Assembly: GCF_000763135.2 (NCBI RefSeq)
Contig: NZ_JRPR02000001.1
Location: 310,001-374,000 of the forward strand
Reading direction: 5' to 3'
Source: Helicobacter jaachi
GTDB taxonomy: Bacteria; Campylobacterota; Campylobacteria; Campylobacterales; Helicobacteraceae
Length of the DNA: 64,000 bases
In this document: positions 18,418 through 29,022 of the stretch, piece after piece
Layout: each line of letters starts with the position of its first letter
How positions within the stretch are numbered: position 1 is the stretch's first letter
Program-made: the position numbers and the translations under genes
The notes under the pieces: model-generated
The model's input: only the letters and a program-made list of their open reading frames with translations
What the model was told of the DNA's origin: nothing
Databases searched by the model: none

Positions 18418-20040
18418 ATGTCAGTGAAATATATATTTGTAACAGGAGGTGTGCTAAGCTCGCTTGGCAAGGGCATTACCTCTTCATCAATTGCTACTTT
18501 ACTTCAGCACAGCGGATATAGCGTGTCTATTCTTAAAATTGACCCCTACATTAATGTAGACCCAGGCACAATGAGTCCTTTAGAGCATGGAGAAGTGTTT
18601 GTAACCTGCGATGGCGCGGAAACAGATTTAGATATAGGGCATTATGAGCGATTTTTGAATAAGAATTTTTATAAGACTAATAATTTTACTACAGGGCAGA
18701 TTTATATGTCTGTGATTGAAAATGAGCGCAAGGGCAAGTATTTGGGCAAAACCATTCAAATCGTGCCACATATTGTTGATGAGATTAAATCTCGCATTAA
18801 GCTCGCAGGAAGTGAAAGTGATTTTTTGGTCGTGGAGCTAGGTGGGACGGTTGGCGATATAGAGGGAATGCCCTATTTAGAAGCAATGCGGCAAATGAAG
18901 CATGAACTAGGCAGCAAGCAAGTCATTTCTATTCATGTAACGCTTATTCCCCTTGTGCGCGCTGCTGGTGAGCTAAAAACTAAGCCCACGCAGCATTCTG
19001 TGCAGGAGTTGCGTCGTATAGGGATTTCACCGCAGATTCTAGTGGCGCGTTGTGAGAGGGGACTTGATAAGGAGTTAAAGTGCAAATTAGCCATGAGTTG
19101 CGATGTAGATGATGATAGCGTGATTGTGGCTGAAGATACAGAAAGTATTTATAAATGCCCGCTTAATTTTTTAGAGGAGGGTATTTTAACGCCTATTGCG
19201 AGATTTTTGGAGCTAGGCGAGCTAAAACCTAAAATGGATAATTGGGATATGCTGGTTAAAAAAATTATCGCTCCAAAATCTCAAATCACCATTGGCTTTG
19301 TGGGGAAATATTTAAGCTTAAAAGAATCATATAAATCCCTTATAGAATCTCTTATTCACGCAGGGGCAAATACCGATACACGCGTGAATATCAAATGGAT
19401 TGATAGTGAGGAGTTAGCCGAAAATCTTTCACTCTTACATGATGTAGATTCTATCCTTATCCCCGGCGGATTTGGTGAGCGCGGCATTGCTGGTAAGTTA
19501 GAGGCCATAAAGTATGCGCGCATACATAATATCCCCATGCTTGGCATTTGTCTAGGTATGCAGCTTGCTCTCATTGAGTTTGCGCGCAATGTGCTTGGCA
19601 TAAAAGAGGCAAATTCTACAGAGTTTGACCCCCATACCACAGAGCCGGTAGTGTATTTGATTGAGGATTTTATCGACACACAGGGCAATAAGCAGCTACG
19701 CACGCATATTTCCCCTATGGGCGGGACTATGCGCTTAGGCGAATATGAATGCCACATTAAAAAGGATACTAAGCTTTTTAAGGCTTACGGCGGCACATCA
19801 CTCATTAGAGAGCGACATCGCCATCGCTATGAAGCAAATCCATGCTATCGCACGCTTTTTGAGGATAAAGGTATGATTATTAGCGGTGAAAGCGATGGAC
19901 TTATAGAATCTATTGAGCTTAAAAATCACCCGTGGTTTGTAGCCGTGCAGTTTCACCCCGAATTTACCTCAAGATTGCAAAATCCAAATCCCATTATCCT
20001 AGATTTTGTGAAGCATACTTTAGCCCATAAAAAAGCTTAA
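18418..20040 (+). CDS. pyrG: CTP synthase
   Basis: Final step of pyrimidine biosynthesis: UTP + glutamine + ATP to CTP. 540 residues. N-terminal amidoligase domain has [17 protein letters not shown] and [21 protein letters not shown]. The glutaminase domain from about residue 290 carries PGGFGERG, nucleophile LGICLGMQ and VQFHPEF. The ATG at 18418 is seven bases after AAGGA; an ATG at 18415 and TTG at 18400 are less well placed. recJ follows 18 bases later. Confidence 0.97.
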   Translation: MSVKYIFVTGGVLSSLGKGITSSSIATLLQHSGYSVSILKIDPYINVDPGTMSPLEHGEVFVTCDGAETDLDIGHYERFLNKNFYKTNNFTTGQIYMSVIENERKGKYLGKTIQIVPHIVDEIKSRIKLAGSESDFLVVELGGTVGDIEGMPYLEAMRQMKHELGSKQVISIHVTLIPLVRAAGELKTKPTQHSVQELRRIGISPQILVARCERGLDKELKCKLAMSCDVDDDSVIVAEDTESIYKCPLNFLEEGILTPIARFLELGELKPKMDNWDMLVKKIIAPKSQITIGFVGKYLSLKESYKSLIESLIHAGANTDTRVNIKWIDSEELAENLSLLHDVDSILIPGGFGERGIAGKLEAIKYARIHNIPMLGICLGMQLALIEFARNVLGIKEANSTEFDPHTTEPVVYLIEDFIDTQGNKQLRTHISPMGGTMRLGEYECHIKKDTKLFKAYGGTSLIRERHRHRYEANPCYRTLFEDKGMIISGESDGLIESIELKNHPWFVAVQFHPEFTSRLQNPNPIILDFVKHTLAHKKA

Positions 20041-20058
20041 AGCGGCGTAAAAGTAAGT

Positions 20059-21627
20059 ATGCAAAAGCTCAATAAACAAAGCCTGCGCGCGCTTTTACAA
20101 AGCCGTGATATAGAATCTGGCATTCACTCCTTGCGCGATTTGCCACTGCCCTCAAGCCTTACCTTTGCCCTACAAGGCGCGCAGATAGTGAGTGAGGCTA
20201 TGCAAAAAGGGCAAGAAATTCTAGTCGTTGGGGATTATGACGCTGATGGTGTGTGCGCGAGTGCGGTGATGATAAAGTTTTTTGAGCATTTAGGCTATGC
20301 GCATTTTAGGCTTATTATCCCTCATCGCTTTGAAGATGGCTATGGCGTGAGTGCCGCGCTTTTAGACAAATACGCTCATAATGCCGCTGTGGTCATAAGC
20401 GTAGATAATGGCATAACCGCGCTAAGCGCGGCTACTTGGTGTAAGCAAAGGGGTGTAGCGCTCATTATTACTGACCATCACACGCCCACAGATACCTTGC
20501 CTGAAGCGAGCGTGATTATAAATCCTTATTTGCCACAATGCACCTTTGAGCCAAAGGCAATTTGTGGCGCAGTGGTGGCATGGTATTTTTGCGCCGCACT
20601 CAAGCAGATTCTAAAAGCCAACATAGATATGAGCATATTTTTAGAATATTTAGCCATTGCCACGATTGCCGATGTTATGCCGCTTGTAGGGGTTAATCGT
20701 ATGCTTGTAAAAAGTGGCATAAAGCGCCTTAAGAGCTTATCTACGCCTTTTGCTAGCCTCACACGCGCAAAGTGCAAAATGTTAAATGCTCAAAATCTTG
20801 CCTTTAGCCTTGTGCCGCTTTTAAACTGCGCTGGGCGCATAGCGCATGCTAATCTTGCTTTAGAGCTTTTGCTTGCACCAAGTATAAGCGCGGCTAATCT
20901 TGCTTATGAGCGTTTGAGTAGCCTAAATAGTGAGCGCAAGGCACTGCAAGCGATGATTTTAGAATCCGCGCGCGCAAATATTATAGAATCTAAGCATTTT
21001 GTTATAAGCTATGCTAGAGGCTGGCATGAGGGCGTGCTAGGCATTGTGGCGGCGCAACTTGCTCAAGAGATGGGGAAAAGCGCGTTTGTTTTAAGCCAAG
21101 ATGAGCAGATTCTAAAAGGTAGCGGGCGCAGTAATGGCGAGCTTAATCTCATCGCAAGCCTTACGCCACTTAGTGAGATATTGCTCACTTTTGGTGGGCA
21201 TAGCGGCGCTGTGGGTTTGAGTTTAGAGGTGCAGCATATACAAGATTTTGTGCAGGCTTTAGAATCTACGCTTGTGTATGCAGAGGAAACACAGGAGAGC
21301 GCGGCTTTGGGCGTGCTTGAGAGTTGTGATATTGATATGGAGCTATTAGATATATGCGAGGCGTTTGAGCCTTATGGCTGTGGGAATCCTAAGCCTATTT
21401 TTGTGTGTGAGGATTTAAATATAGAATCTATAAAGCCTCTAGGCAAAGCAGGTGCGCATTTTAGCTACACATTAAAAGATAAGCGCAATAATATCACTTT
21501 GCGCGCCATAGAGTTTTTCGCACCACACCCGCGCCAAATAGGGCAAAGCGCAAATGTGAGTTTTGAGCTTATACGCGATGATTTTAGCGGTATGCCAACG
21601 CTAAAAATTAAGGATTTTATGCCCTAA
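20059..21627 (+). CDS. recJ: single-stranded-DNA exonuclease RecJ
   Basis: 5'-3' ssDNA exonuclease of recombination and mismatch repair, 522 residues. DHH-family motifs are clear: VVGDYDADGVCAS (II), VISVDNGITA, ITDHHTP (III), IATIADVMPL (IV) and, in the DHHA1 domain, ARGWHEGVLGIVA and GSGRSNGELNLIASL. It probably shares a transcript with pyrG. Its last bases overlap the convergent nitrilase-fold gene by 11. Confidence 0.95.
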   Translation: MQKLNKQSLRALLQSRDIESGIHSLRDLPLPSSLTFALQGAQIVSEAMQKGQEILVVGDYDADGVCASAVMIKFFEHLGYAHFRLIIPHRFEDGYGVSAALLDKYAHNAAVVISVDNGITALSAATWCKQRGVALIITDHHTPTDTLPEASVIINPYLPQCTFEPKAICGAVVAWYFCAALKQILKANIDMSIFLEYLAIATIADVMPLVGVNRMLVKSGIKRLKSLSTPFASLTRAKCKMLNAQNLAFSLVPLLNCAGRIAHANLALELLLAPSISAANLAYERLSSLNSERKALQAMILESARANIIESKHFVISYARGWHEGVLGIVAAQLAQEMGKSAFVLSQDEQILKGSGRSNGELNLIASLTPLSEILLTFGGHSGAVGLSLEVQHIQDFVQALESTLVYAEETQESAALGVLESCDIDMELLDICEAFEPYGCGNPKPIFVCEDLNIESIKPLGKAGAHFSYTLKDKRNNITLRAIEFFAPHPRQIGQSANVSFELIRDDFSGMPTLKIKDFMP

Positions 21628-22399
21628 AGCCCCATTCTTGCTGCAATGCTCTAAGGTGCTTAAGCTCAAGGCTTGCAAGCAGCATGCCCTCCTTATCGCC
21701 TAAACTCTCCTCAATATCGCCATTTGCGTCAATCCAAAGACTATCGCCATAAAACTGCCAATCAAGTTTCTCATAATGCTCATTGCCTATGCGATTAATG
21801 CGCAAAATCGCCATAGAGTTTGTGAAGGCGCGCATTTGACACAATCGCCGCCATCGTATTTTGGAGGCAAAAGTATTGCTGCAAGGCAAAATCACTATAT
21901 CCACTTGGGATTGTTTAAGTTTAAGCCATATTTCATCAAAATGCACTTCAAATCCTGCTATTACAGCGATTTTAAAGTTATTTTTCTTAAAAATAAGCGG
22001 CGTTTTGGGGTGCTTTGGCGTGGGGTTAGCAAAAAATGCCTTTTCATTCCAATGCGGATAGGCTATAAGCCTCTGCTGATAGTAAAAGCGCGACTTGCTG
22101 CCTTGAATGAGCGCTATAGTTTTGTAGAGTTTATTTTCTTTCTCAAGCACGATGGGCGCGATGATATCAAGCTTATGTGCTTTGGAGAGCGTATGGAGTA
22201 TATCAAGCGTATGCGCGCTTGTGTGGGCAATTTGAGCAGCTGGCTTATGCGCGCAAAGTTTGTGATAAAAGGGATTAAAAATATACTCGCCAAATGCCAC
22301 AATCTGCACTTTTTGCTTTTTGCAAGTTTGAAAATATTTCTCAAGTAGCGGTGTGCATGGCGCTGTAAGTTCTGGAAGCTGCAGGAGGGCAATATTCAT
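21617..22399 (-). CDS. carbon-nitrogen hydrolase (nitrilase-fold) homologue lacking the catalytic Cys
   Basis: 260 residues of nitrilase-superfamily pattern: MNIALLQLPE start, Glu in IVAFGEYIF (about residue 38), Lys/Arg region RFYYQQRLIAYPHWNEK, and late FASKIRWRRLCQMRAFTNSMAILRINRIG. The nucleophile-elbow segment, usually C-x-D-x-R-F-P-E, reads GFEVHFDE, so Gly stands where Cys is expected. A Cys occurs ~28 residues later (LPCSN), not in the elbow. Probably non-catalytic or using other chemistry; a conserved Helicobacter variant is possible. ATG 22399 follows AAGGA. Confidence 0.75.
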   Translation of the reverse strand: MNIALLQLPELTAPCTPLLEKYFQTCKKQKVQIVAFGEYIFNPFYHKLCAHKPAAQIAHTSAHTLDILHTLSKAHKLDIIAPIVLEKENKLYKTIALIQGSKSRFYYQQRLIAYPHWNEKAFFANPTPKHPKTPLIFKKNNFKIAVIAGFEVHFDEIWLKLKQSQVDIVILPCSNTFASKIRWRRLCQMRAFTNSMAILRINRIGNEHYEKLDWQFYGDSLWIDANGDIEESLGDKEGMLLASLELKHLRALQQEWGFRA

Positions 22400-22423
22400 A
22401 CAATATCCTTAAAATTTAAAACA

Positions 22424-22445
22424 TTTAAGCGCGCAATGCGCTAAA
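22424..22445 (-). terminator. weak hairpin after ilvD
   Basis: On the minus strand, arms TTTAGCGC and GCGCTTAAA (one bulge) are followed by an interrupted T-rich stretch, 80-100 bases after ilvD and just before the nitrilase-fold gene. A weak intrinsic terminator at best. Confidence 0.25.
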
Positions 22446-22527
22446 TTTGTGATAACTATTTGCAATAGCTAAGCTTATTAAGGGCGTTATTGTAGCATAA
22501 GTTTTGCCCTGCACTAAATTATAGAAT

Positions 22528-24264
22528 CTAAAGCTCCGTTTTTAGAATGGCGCCGCTAGAGGCGTTTGAGACTAATAGGGAGTAGCGTTTTAGCCATTTG
22601 CTTTTGATGTTTTTTTTCACTGGCTGCCAATTTTTGCGTCTTTTTTCTAGAATCTTAGAATCTACTCTTAATTCCAAAGTGCCACGAGATACCGAAATAT
22701 CGATAATATCGCCATCTTCAATAAGTGCGATTTCGCCACCTTCAGCCGCTTCAGGGCTAATATGCCCAATACACGCCCCGCGCGTAGCCCCGCTAAATCG
22801 CCCATCAGTGATTAACGCCACGCTATCCCCTAGCCCCATGCCCATGATAAGGCTCGTGGGCGCAAGCATTTCTTGCATTCCAGGACCGCCCTTTGGTCCC
22901 TCATAGCGAATGACTACGACATTCCCGGCTTTCACCTTGCCCCCTGCGATTCCCTTAAGCGCGTCATCTTGGCTGTTGAAGCACACTGCCTTGCCGCTAA
23001 ACTCTTTCATACATTCATCAACGGCGGCGACTTTCAAAACCGCGCCCTGTTTTGCGATGTTGCCATACAAAATCTTTAAGCCGCCAAATTGCGAGTAAGC
23101 ATTCTCATTATTATGGATAATATTAGAATCTAAAATCGCCGCTTCCTTTATGCGCTCCCCCAAAGTCTCGCCGGTAATGGTAAGGGCGTCTAGGTGAATT
23201 ATGGGATTAGATTCTGTGTTTGGTGTTGAAATTTCGTGCGTGCGAGACGAATTTCGCTTTGAAACTTCGTGCATCACGGCAGACACGCCCCCCGCGCGAT
23301 TAATGTCTTCCATGTGAATAGTGCTTAACGCCGGGGCGATTTTAGCGATATGTGCGACATTTTGGGCGATTTCATTGATAGATTCTAAGTTGAAATCAAC
23401 TTCTGCCTCCTTAGCGATTGCAAGCATGTGTAGCACGGTATTTGTGCTGCCCCCCATCGCCATATCCACGACAAATGCGTTATGCACGGCTTTTTTGGTT
23501 AAAATATTGCGAAATCTAAATTTTTCGCTTAAATTAGAATCTAGCGCGATTTCTACGATTCGCCTTGCCGCACGACGCAGTAGCTCTTCGCGCTCAGGCG
23601 TTAAAGCCGGGATTGTGCCATTTCCTGGGAGTGCCACGCCCATGGCTTCACATAGCGTATTCATCGAGTTTGCAGTAAACATGCCACTGCAAGAGCCCCC
23701 GCCCGGACAGGCTTTGCACTCGATTTCATGCAGTCTAGATTCTGTGATTTTGCCCTGTGCAAACTCGCCCACCGCCTCAAAAGCCGAGCTTAAATCCAAA
23801 ATTGTGCCATCACTAAGCTGCCCAGCCCTCATAGGACCGCCGCTTACAAAAATCGCAGGCACATTCACACGCAGCGCGCCCATAAGCATTCCGGGCACGA
23901 TTTTATCGCAGTTTGGCAAGCACAGCATGGCGTCCAGCGCGTGCGCGTTCATCACAGATTCTATGCAGTCAGCGATTAGCTCGCGGCTAGGCAGCGAATA
24001 CAGCATGCCATCATGCCCCATCGCAATGCCATCATCAACGCCAATCGTGTTGAATTCAAAAGGCACAGCGCCAGCCTTGCGGATTTCATCTTTCACGATT
24101 TTTGCGTAATGATTTAGGAAAAAATGCCCCGGAATTATGTCAATATAGCTATTTGCAATGCCGATAAAGGGCTTTTCAAAGTCGCTATCGTTTAGACCTG
24201 TGGCGCGCAAAAGGCTTCTGTGCGGCGCTCTTTGATAGCCTTTTTTAATAATATCACTTCGCAT
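22528..24264 (-). CDS. ilvD: dihydroxy-acid dehydratase
   Basis: Fe-S dehydratase of valine, leucine and isoleucine synthesis. 578 residues, about 20 longer than typical. Motifs: [33 protein letters not shown] with the cluster Cys, [27 protein letters not shown], and the C-terminal [14 protein letters not shown] plus [10 protein letters not shown]. The extra residues (about 335-355, nt ~23190-23270) lie between VSKRNS and [10 protein letters not shown] and include a TESN encoded by an AGAATCT copy. ATG 24264 follows AAGGAGGA. No other ilv or leu gene is in the window. Confidence 0.96.
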   Translation of the reverse strand: MRSDIIKKGYQRAPHRSLLRATGLNDSDFEKPFIGIANSYIDIIPGHFFLNHYAKIVKDEIRKAGAVPFEFNTIGVDDGIAMGHDGMLYSLPSRELIADCIESVMNAHALDAMLCLPNCDKIVPGMLMGALRVNVPAIFVSGGPMRAGQLSDGTILDLSSAFEAVGEFAQGKITESRLHEIECKACPGGGSCSGMFTANSMNTLCEAMGVALPGNGTIPALTPEREELLRRAARRIVEIALDSNLSEKFRFRNILTKKAVHNAFVVDMAMGGSTNTVLHMLAIAKEAEVDFNLESINEIAQNVAHIAKIAPALSTIHMEDINRAGGVSAVMHEVSKRNSSRTHEISTPNTESNPIIHLDALTITGETLGERIKEAAILDSNIIHNNENAYSQFGGLKILYGNIAKQGAVLKVAAVDECMKEFSGKAVCFNSQDDALKGIAGGKVKAGNVVVIRYEGPKGGPGMQEMLAPTSLIMGMGLGDSVALITDGRFSGATRGACIGHISPEAAEGGEIALIEDGDIIDISVSRGTLELRVDSKILEKRRKNWQPVKKNIKSKWLKRYSLLVSNASSGAILKTEL

Positions 24265-24349
24265 ACACTCCTCCTTATGTCGTTGCCCTTATTTTGTGCT
24301 AAGCGCGTATTATAGGCTAACTTATTGAGATTCTTATAAATGGCTCAAA

Positions 24350-25807
24350 TTATTGTGAGAGAGAATCTGGAGCATCTTCAAACAGGAGTGAAATCACATC
24401 TTGCCCTGTGAAAAACTTCACGCACACGGCTATAAGGATAATGGCTGTAATAAATGGAGCAACATAGCGCACGATAAAATACCACACGCTAAAGCCAAAA
24501 TTATTAAAAAATGAAGCGCTAAATTCCTTTAGTCGCGTTTTTGGTATCACCCAGCCCACAAAAATCACTGCTACAAGACCCCCTAGCGTCATAATCACAT
24601 TTGCAGAGAGAAAATCAATAATATCCATAAGTGATTTGCTCTTAAAGGTGAGATAATCTTTTGCAGGCGTGCAAATGGAGCAAATAATCACTATACCAAG
24701 CAGGACAATGGCAAGAGTAAGCGTCCAAGTGGCTTTTGCTCTGCTCCATTTGTAGGTTTCACACACATACATCACAGCAGGTTCTAAAAGCGATATGGTC
24801 GAAGTAATGCCTGCAAAGCTAAATGCAGCAAAGAAAAGAAATGCAATGATATTTCCCCAAATGCCGAGGTGAGAGAGCATAACGGGCAGTGTTTTAAAAA
24901 TAAGTCCTGTGCCGCTGCCCACTTCGCCGCCGTATTCATATACGAGTGTAAAAATCATAAGCCCTGCCATGATAGCAATTACAATGCCAGAAAGCACCAC
25001 CCATAGAGAGCTTTTAAGGAGATTTTGATTGGGTGCGGAGGAGGCTGCATAAGTGATAATAATGCCAATACCAAGGGAGAGTGAGAAAAATACCTGCCCT
25101 AGAGAATCTATTAAGACATTAAGATTAAATACTTGCTTTAAGGTTTGCTTAGCTTGCGCTATATCGCCAAGCGTAAGGCTTGCGATACTATCTTTTGCCC
25201 AGTCGGTGTTTAGCATAAAATTTAGAGCCTTAGGGAAAGAGGGCATACTCATTGCATAGAGCAATAAGCCAAAAAAGATAAGAAAAAGTAATGGCGTAAG
25301 GATAAGATTTAGCGCTTCAATGCCCTTTTTTACACCGCGTGAGATAATCCACGCCGTTGCGCCCATAACAAACAATAATCCTAGCAGTTGTGGCACAAAG
25401 CCTTTTTCATAGAGAGCGTTAAATATAGCATCTGAATCTGCCATATTGTGCGGCAGGCTAAAGCTTACGACAAAGAGATAGTAAAACACCCAGCCTAACA
25501 CGATAGAGTAAAATGAAAGAATAATAGGACCGCCAATTAAGCTAAGCCCAGCCCAGCGCCATCTTTTGGCGGGATTTGGGTCTAGATTCTCATAGCTTTT
25601 GACTGCATTTGCCCCACCTTTATTGCCGATGAGCATTTCGCCAATAAGCATAGCAATGCCTATAGTTAGGGCTAAAAACAAATACAGCAGCACAAAAGCA
25701 CTGCCTCCATTTGTCCCAGCAATGTAGGGGAATCGCCAAATATGTCCCAAACCAATAGAGCTGCCTAGAGCGGCAAGGATAAAGCCGATTTTACTAAAAT
25801 TATTCAC
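24350..25807 (-). CDS. sodium-dependent transporter, NSS (SNF) family
   Basis: Polytopic inner-membrane Na+ symporter of the neurotransmitter:sodium symporter type, 485 residues with about 11-12 TM segments. The N-terminus is the family hallmark FSKIGFILAALGSSIGLGHIWRFPYIAGTNGG. The GTG at 25807, eight bases after AAAAAGG, places the family N-terminus correctly; the open frame runs on upstream to 25915 without similarity. The substrate is probably an amino acid but cannot be specified. Confidence 0.93.
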   Translation of the reverse strand: MNNFSKIGFILAALGSSIGLGHIWRFPYIAGTNGGSAFVLLYLFLALTIGIAMLIGEMLIGNKGGANAVKSYENLDPNPAKRWRWAGLSLIGGPIILSFYSIVLGWVFYYLFVVSFSLPHNMADSDAIFNALYEKGFVPQLLGLLFVMGATAWIISRGVKKGIEALNLILTPLLFLIFFGLLLYAMSMPSFPKALNFMLNTDWAKDSIASLTLGDIAQAKQTLKQVFNLNVLIDSLGQVFFSLSLGIGIIITYAASSAPNQNLLKSSLWVVLSGIVIAIMAGLMIFTLVYEYGGEVGSGTGLIFKTLPVMLSHLGIWGNIIAFLFFAAFSFAGITSTISLLEPAVMYVCETYKWSRAKATWTLTLAIVLLGIVIICSICTPAKDYLTFKSKSLMDIIDFLSANVIMTLGGLVAVIFVGWVIPKTRLKEFSASFFNNFGFSVWYFIVRYVAPFITAIILIAVCVKFFTGQDVISLLFEDAPDSLSQ

Positions 25808-26019
25808 TATCTTAACCTTTTTGCATATTGTGTCTTTATAGAATCTACAAAGATTGTCCATTATTTGCCATAAGAGCGCATATAAGAGTATGAAGGCTGC
25901 GCTTAAAAAAGGCATATTACTTAAGGATTTATTAAATATTACTGAATTAAGCTAGGATTTTGTTTTAAATGCATGGAAATTTTTGGAATTATTTATAGCA
26001 GATATTAAAAGGAGCATAG

Positions 26020-26898
26020 GTGCGGTATTTAGTTATTGTGAGCATTATTTGGGCGTTTTCATTTCCGCTTATTGGACATTATTTAGTTGGGCGCAGTGTA
26101 GCGCACCCTGTGGATAGCTATTTTATCATTGTGGTAAGATTTGGACTAGCGCTATTGGTATTTGCGCCATTTATGCGCTGGAGGGGCGTGGATATGAAGC
26201 TTAAATGTTCGCTTATTGCCATAGGCGCAGTGCAAATTGGCATTATGTATGTGTGCTATTATCAATCATTTAAATATTTGCGTATTCACGAAGTGGCGCT
26301 ATTTACGATTTTTACGCCATTTTATGTGAGCGTATTTTATGATTTATGTATGCGTAATATGCGTTGGCGATATTTGCCAAGTATCGCGCTAGCTGTTCTT
26401 GGGGCGTATATTATTAAAATGGGTGATGTGAGCGATGATTTTTTGGTGGGGTTTTTGTGGATTCAGGGCGCGAATGCGTGCTTTGGGATAGGGCAGAGCG
26501 CGTATAAGTATGTGATGCAATCTTATGGACATTTAAAGCAGGAGCATATTTTTGGCTACTTTTATGTGGGCGCGCTGTGCGTGGGGATAGTGAGTTTTGT
26601 AATCTTTGGTAACGCGCAGAATCTCCCAAGAGAGCTATATCAGTGGCTTATTCTTATTTATCTTGGCGTAATTGCCTCAGGTTTGGGATATTTTTTATGG
26701 AATAGGGGTGCTTGCGCGGTGGATAGCGGAGTTTTGGCGATTATGAATAATGTGCTTATCCCCTTAGCGATTGTGGCAAATTATTTGGTGTGGGGTGAGA
26801 AAATCGAGCATTTTGGGCAATTTTGCGCAGGCTCTAGCCTTATTCTTATCTCGCTTTGGTGGCATTATAAGATTATAGCGCGACAGGGGCGCAAATAA
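26020..26898 (+). CDS. EamA/DMT-family transporter
   Basis: 292-residue membrane protein with about ten TM segments arranged as two EamA repeats: first repeat starts YLVIVSIIWAFSFPLIGHYLVG, second around GFLWIQGANACFGIGQSAYKYVM. Members are drug/metabolite exporters. GTG start with AAAGGAG five bases upstream. It is divergent from the NSS transporter (213 bases between, no clear regulatory site seen) and convergent with the glycan cluster, ten bases away. Confidence 0.9.
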   Translation: MRYLVIVSIIWAFSFPLIGHYLVGRSVAHPVDSYFIIVVRFGLALLVFAPFMRWRGVDMKLKCSLIAIGAVQIGIMYVCYYQSFKYLRIHEVALFTIFTPFYVSVFYDLCMRNMRWRYLPSIALAVLGAYIIKMGDVSDDFLVGFLWIQGANACFGIGQSAYKYVMQSYGHLKQEHIFGYFYVGALCVGIVSFVIFGNAQNLPRELYQWLILIYLGVIASGLGYFLWNRGACAVDSGVLAIMNNVLIPLAIVANYLVWGEKIEHFGQFCAGSSLILISLWWHYKIIARQGRK

Positions 26899-26907
26899 GG
26901 GCTACAT

Positions 26908-28540
26908 TTATGGCGCAGGCTCTGGCATAAAGATTATGTCAAAATCATTTTTGATTAGCCCATATACGCGCAATGTATGCGTAAAGCCCGGGAAAAACCA
27001 GCTCTCCCATCGCCAATGCGGAAAGGAGGCGGGGATAGTGATTGTAAGTGTTGGCTTTGTGGGCTTATTTTGTGTGCTAGATTCTATGGATTGTGCGGAG
27101 GGTGTGCCGCTAGATTCTGTAATTATAGAATCTGCGCTATGAGATGCTGCTTTTTTAGAATCTAGGGCTTTGTCAAAGGCTTGAGCCTGCGCAACCCACG
27201 CGCTAGAGTAGCTTTTAATATGATGATATGCCACCCTTGGACGCTCCTTATAATAATTTGAGCTTTGCAAGGCAGCAATGAGAGTAAAGCATAAGCTAAG
27301 ATAGCCCAAAGTGCGACTTTTAGCAATAATTATGCTCACCCACACGCACATTACGCAAAGCACGCTCAAATAAAAGCCGCTCATAAGGTAGTATTTCGCG
27401 CCGCATTTTGAGACTACCAGCGTATAAAAAATAAGCATAAGCACAAGCCAAATCACGCCACCATAGAGCAAAACTCGATATTTTTTATCCCTAAATGCCA
27501 CAAAAAGTGCAATAGCAAAGCAGAGCAAACACAATATTTTAAAGCCACTTGTTGTGCTTTGAAGTGAATGCGTGGCGTATGCTAGTCCATTTGATAGATG
27601 AAAATCACCACAATATTGCGCCCTCCCGCTACCCATATCAAGAATAGCAGCACTTACCCAAAGTGCGATAATAGCAAGGAGCGTGTATTCAAGCGCGCCA
27701 AAGTGCTTAAAAGTGCTTAAAAATGTTGCAAAGTGCTTTGTAATAGGGCGTTTTGGCACACTAGATTCTATAGTGCGCGATGTTGTAGGGCTAGATTCTA
27801 TAATCTTTAATTTTAGGCGTTGATAGAGCGTAAAGCAAAGCAAAAGCCCAGCAAAGCTTGCCAAAATGTAACTTGCTGTGGTCATTGAAAATTGGCTCAA
27901 AAATATGAGTATCGCCCCCCCCCCCGTTAATAAATACAACTAATTGCCTTTGTGTAACAAATCCCAAAAACACCAGCAGGAAAAATATCACAAGGCAGAG
28001 ATTAAGGATATAAGGCAGTGTGTAAAAGCACATAACAGTTAGCACATAGCCCATTCCCTCTGCTTCTAAATCTGCAGGATAGGCAAGTGGCATTAAATGC
28101 GCGCGCATAGCCACAAAAATGCCAAGTGTGAAAAGTGTGGGGCAAAGCAGGCTAAATATATGCCTTTGTGTAAGGGCGCGCGTAAGTATATAGAGTGCAA
28201 AATTTAGCGCGCTAAACGCGCTTGCGCAAATAAGCGCGACACTAAGGCTTATAGAATCTAGAAAGCTAATAGGCGTAAAAAGGCTTACAATGGGCGTTAT
28301 TATGTAATTGCCAAAGCTGCCTATAAAGCTTTGTAAATACACGGGCAAGATTCTAGCGGGAATCCACGAATGCGGCTTTGGTCTAAGGCTAGGCTCGCCG
28401 CTTAGCATTTGCCAATCATCACCCCAAAAGACCACCACAGGATACATATAACCATAAAACAACAAAAGTGCGCCAAATAGCGCCAAAAAATAGCCCCAAA
28501 TTATAAGGCGCTGATAAGTTTGTGTAGGGTGAGTTTGCAT
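26908..28540 (-). CDS. phase-variable polytopic membrane glycosyltransferase-like protein, out of frame as sequenced
   Basis: One gene broken at a G11 tract. The N-terminal frame (28540 down to stop at 27791) starts with a TM segment then FWGDDWQML, an Asp-Asp in the first periplasmic loop typical of GT-C glycosyltransferases, and several TM helices. After the tract it runs into a short non-membrane tail. The continuation is in another frame (26908-27939), resuming hydrophobic sequence AILIFLSQFSMTT and ending in a ~100-residue soluble part. Ten G instead of eleven would fuse them as NGGGAILIF, giving ~543 residues; as sequenced the gene is OFF. ATG 28540 has AAAGGAG and overlaps the end of the GtrA gene. 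Likely adds or builds a sugar on a lipid-linked or LPS glycan. Confidence 0.8.
27915..27925 (-). repeat. G11 homopolymer (phase-variation tract)
   Basis: Eleven C on plus, G on the coding strand, immediately after an AAC codon. Slipped-strand mispairing here would switch the membrane glycosyltransferase-like gene; the current length leaves it out of frame. Confidence 0.92.
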
Positions 28541-28992
28541 TATGCTCCTTTATGTGAGATGTGAGATTTATAAATCACGCCATAGCGCAGGCTAAAATTA
28601 AAGATAAAAGCCACACCTGTGGCGATGATTTTGCTTAGCATGGCATTACATTCAAGTAAATCCACGCCCACAAATAAAATGCCTATATCAATTAATAATC
28701 CCCCAAGGCTTACCAAATACACTAGCGTGCTTTCTTTAAGCAATGAGTGCTGTGAGGCTTTAAAAATAAAAAGTCTAGCTAAAATAAAATTCCACAAAGT
28801 TGCTAGCACAAAGCTTAATAACCCCGCATAGATATACCACATATTAAATGTAATGGCAGTATAAAAAATAAGCCAATTAATAAGTGCTGCCGACCCGCCA
28901 ACAAGCAGGTATTTAACAAATTTCACAAGAAATTGCTTTGAGCGTATGTGCGTAAGCAAATCGTAGCATTTGTGTGATAGCGCGGGCTTCAT
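28540..28992 (-). CDS. GtrA-family flippase-like membrane protein
   Basis: 150 residues with four TM segments; the pattern FVKYLLVGGSAALINWLIFY and LWNFILARLFIFKAS matches GtrA family proteins, which flip undecaprenyl-phosphate-linked sugars across the inner membrane. Together with the GtrB-like GT2 at 31583-32347 and two large GT-C-like membrane proteins it completes a Gtr-type glycan-modification set. The SD is weak; its stop overlaps the next gene's start. Confidence 0.87.
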   Translation of the reverse strand: MKPALSHKCYDLLTHIRSKQFLVKFVKYLLVGGSAALINWLIFYTAITFNMWYIYAGLLSFVLATLWNFILARLFIFKASQHSLLKESTLVYLVSLGGLLIDIGILFVGVDLLECNAMLSKIIATGVAFIFNFSLRYGVIYKSHISHKGA

Positions 28993-29022
28993 AGTATGCT
29001 CAATTGTGTTGCATGCTCGGCA

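Noticed and set aside
21776-22348. 190-codon open frame on plus, antisense to the nitrilase-fold gene
   Set aside because: No SD, no family pattern; a shadow of the minus-strand gene.
23321-24109. 262-codon open frame on plus, antisense to ilvD
   Set aside because: Lies wholly inside ilvD, whose product matches its family end to end; the antisense product is Ser/Ala/Pro-rich without recognisable features.
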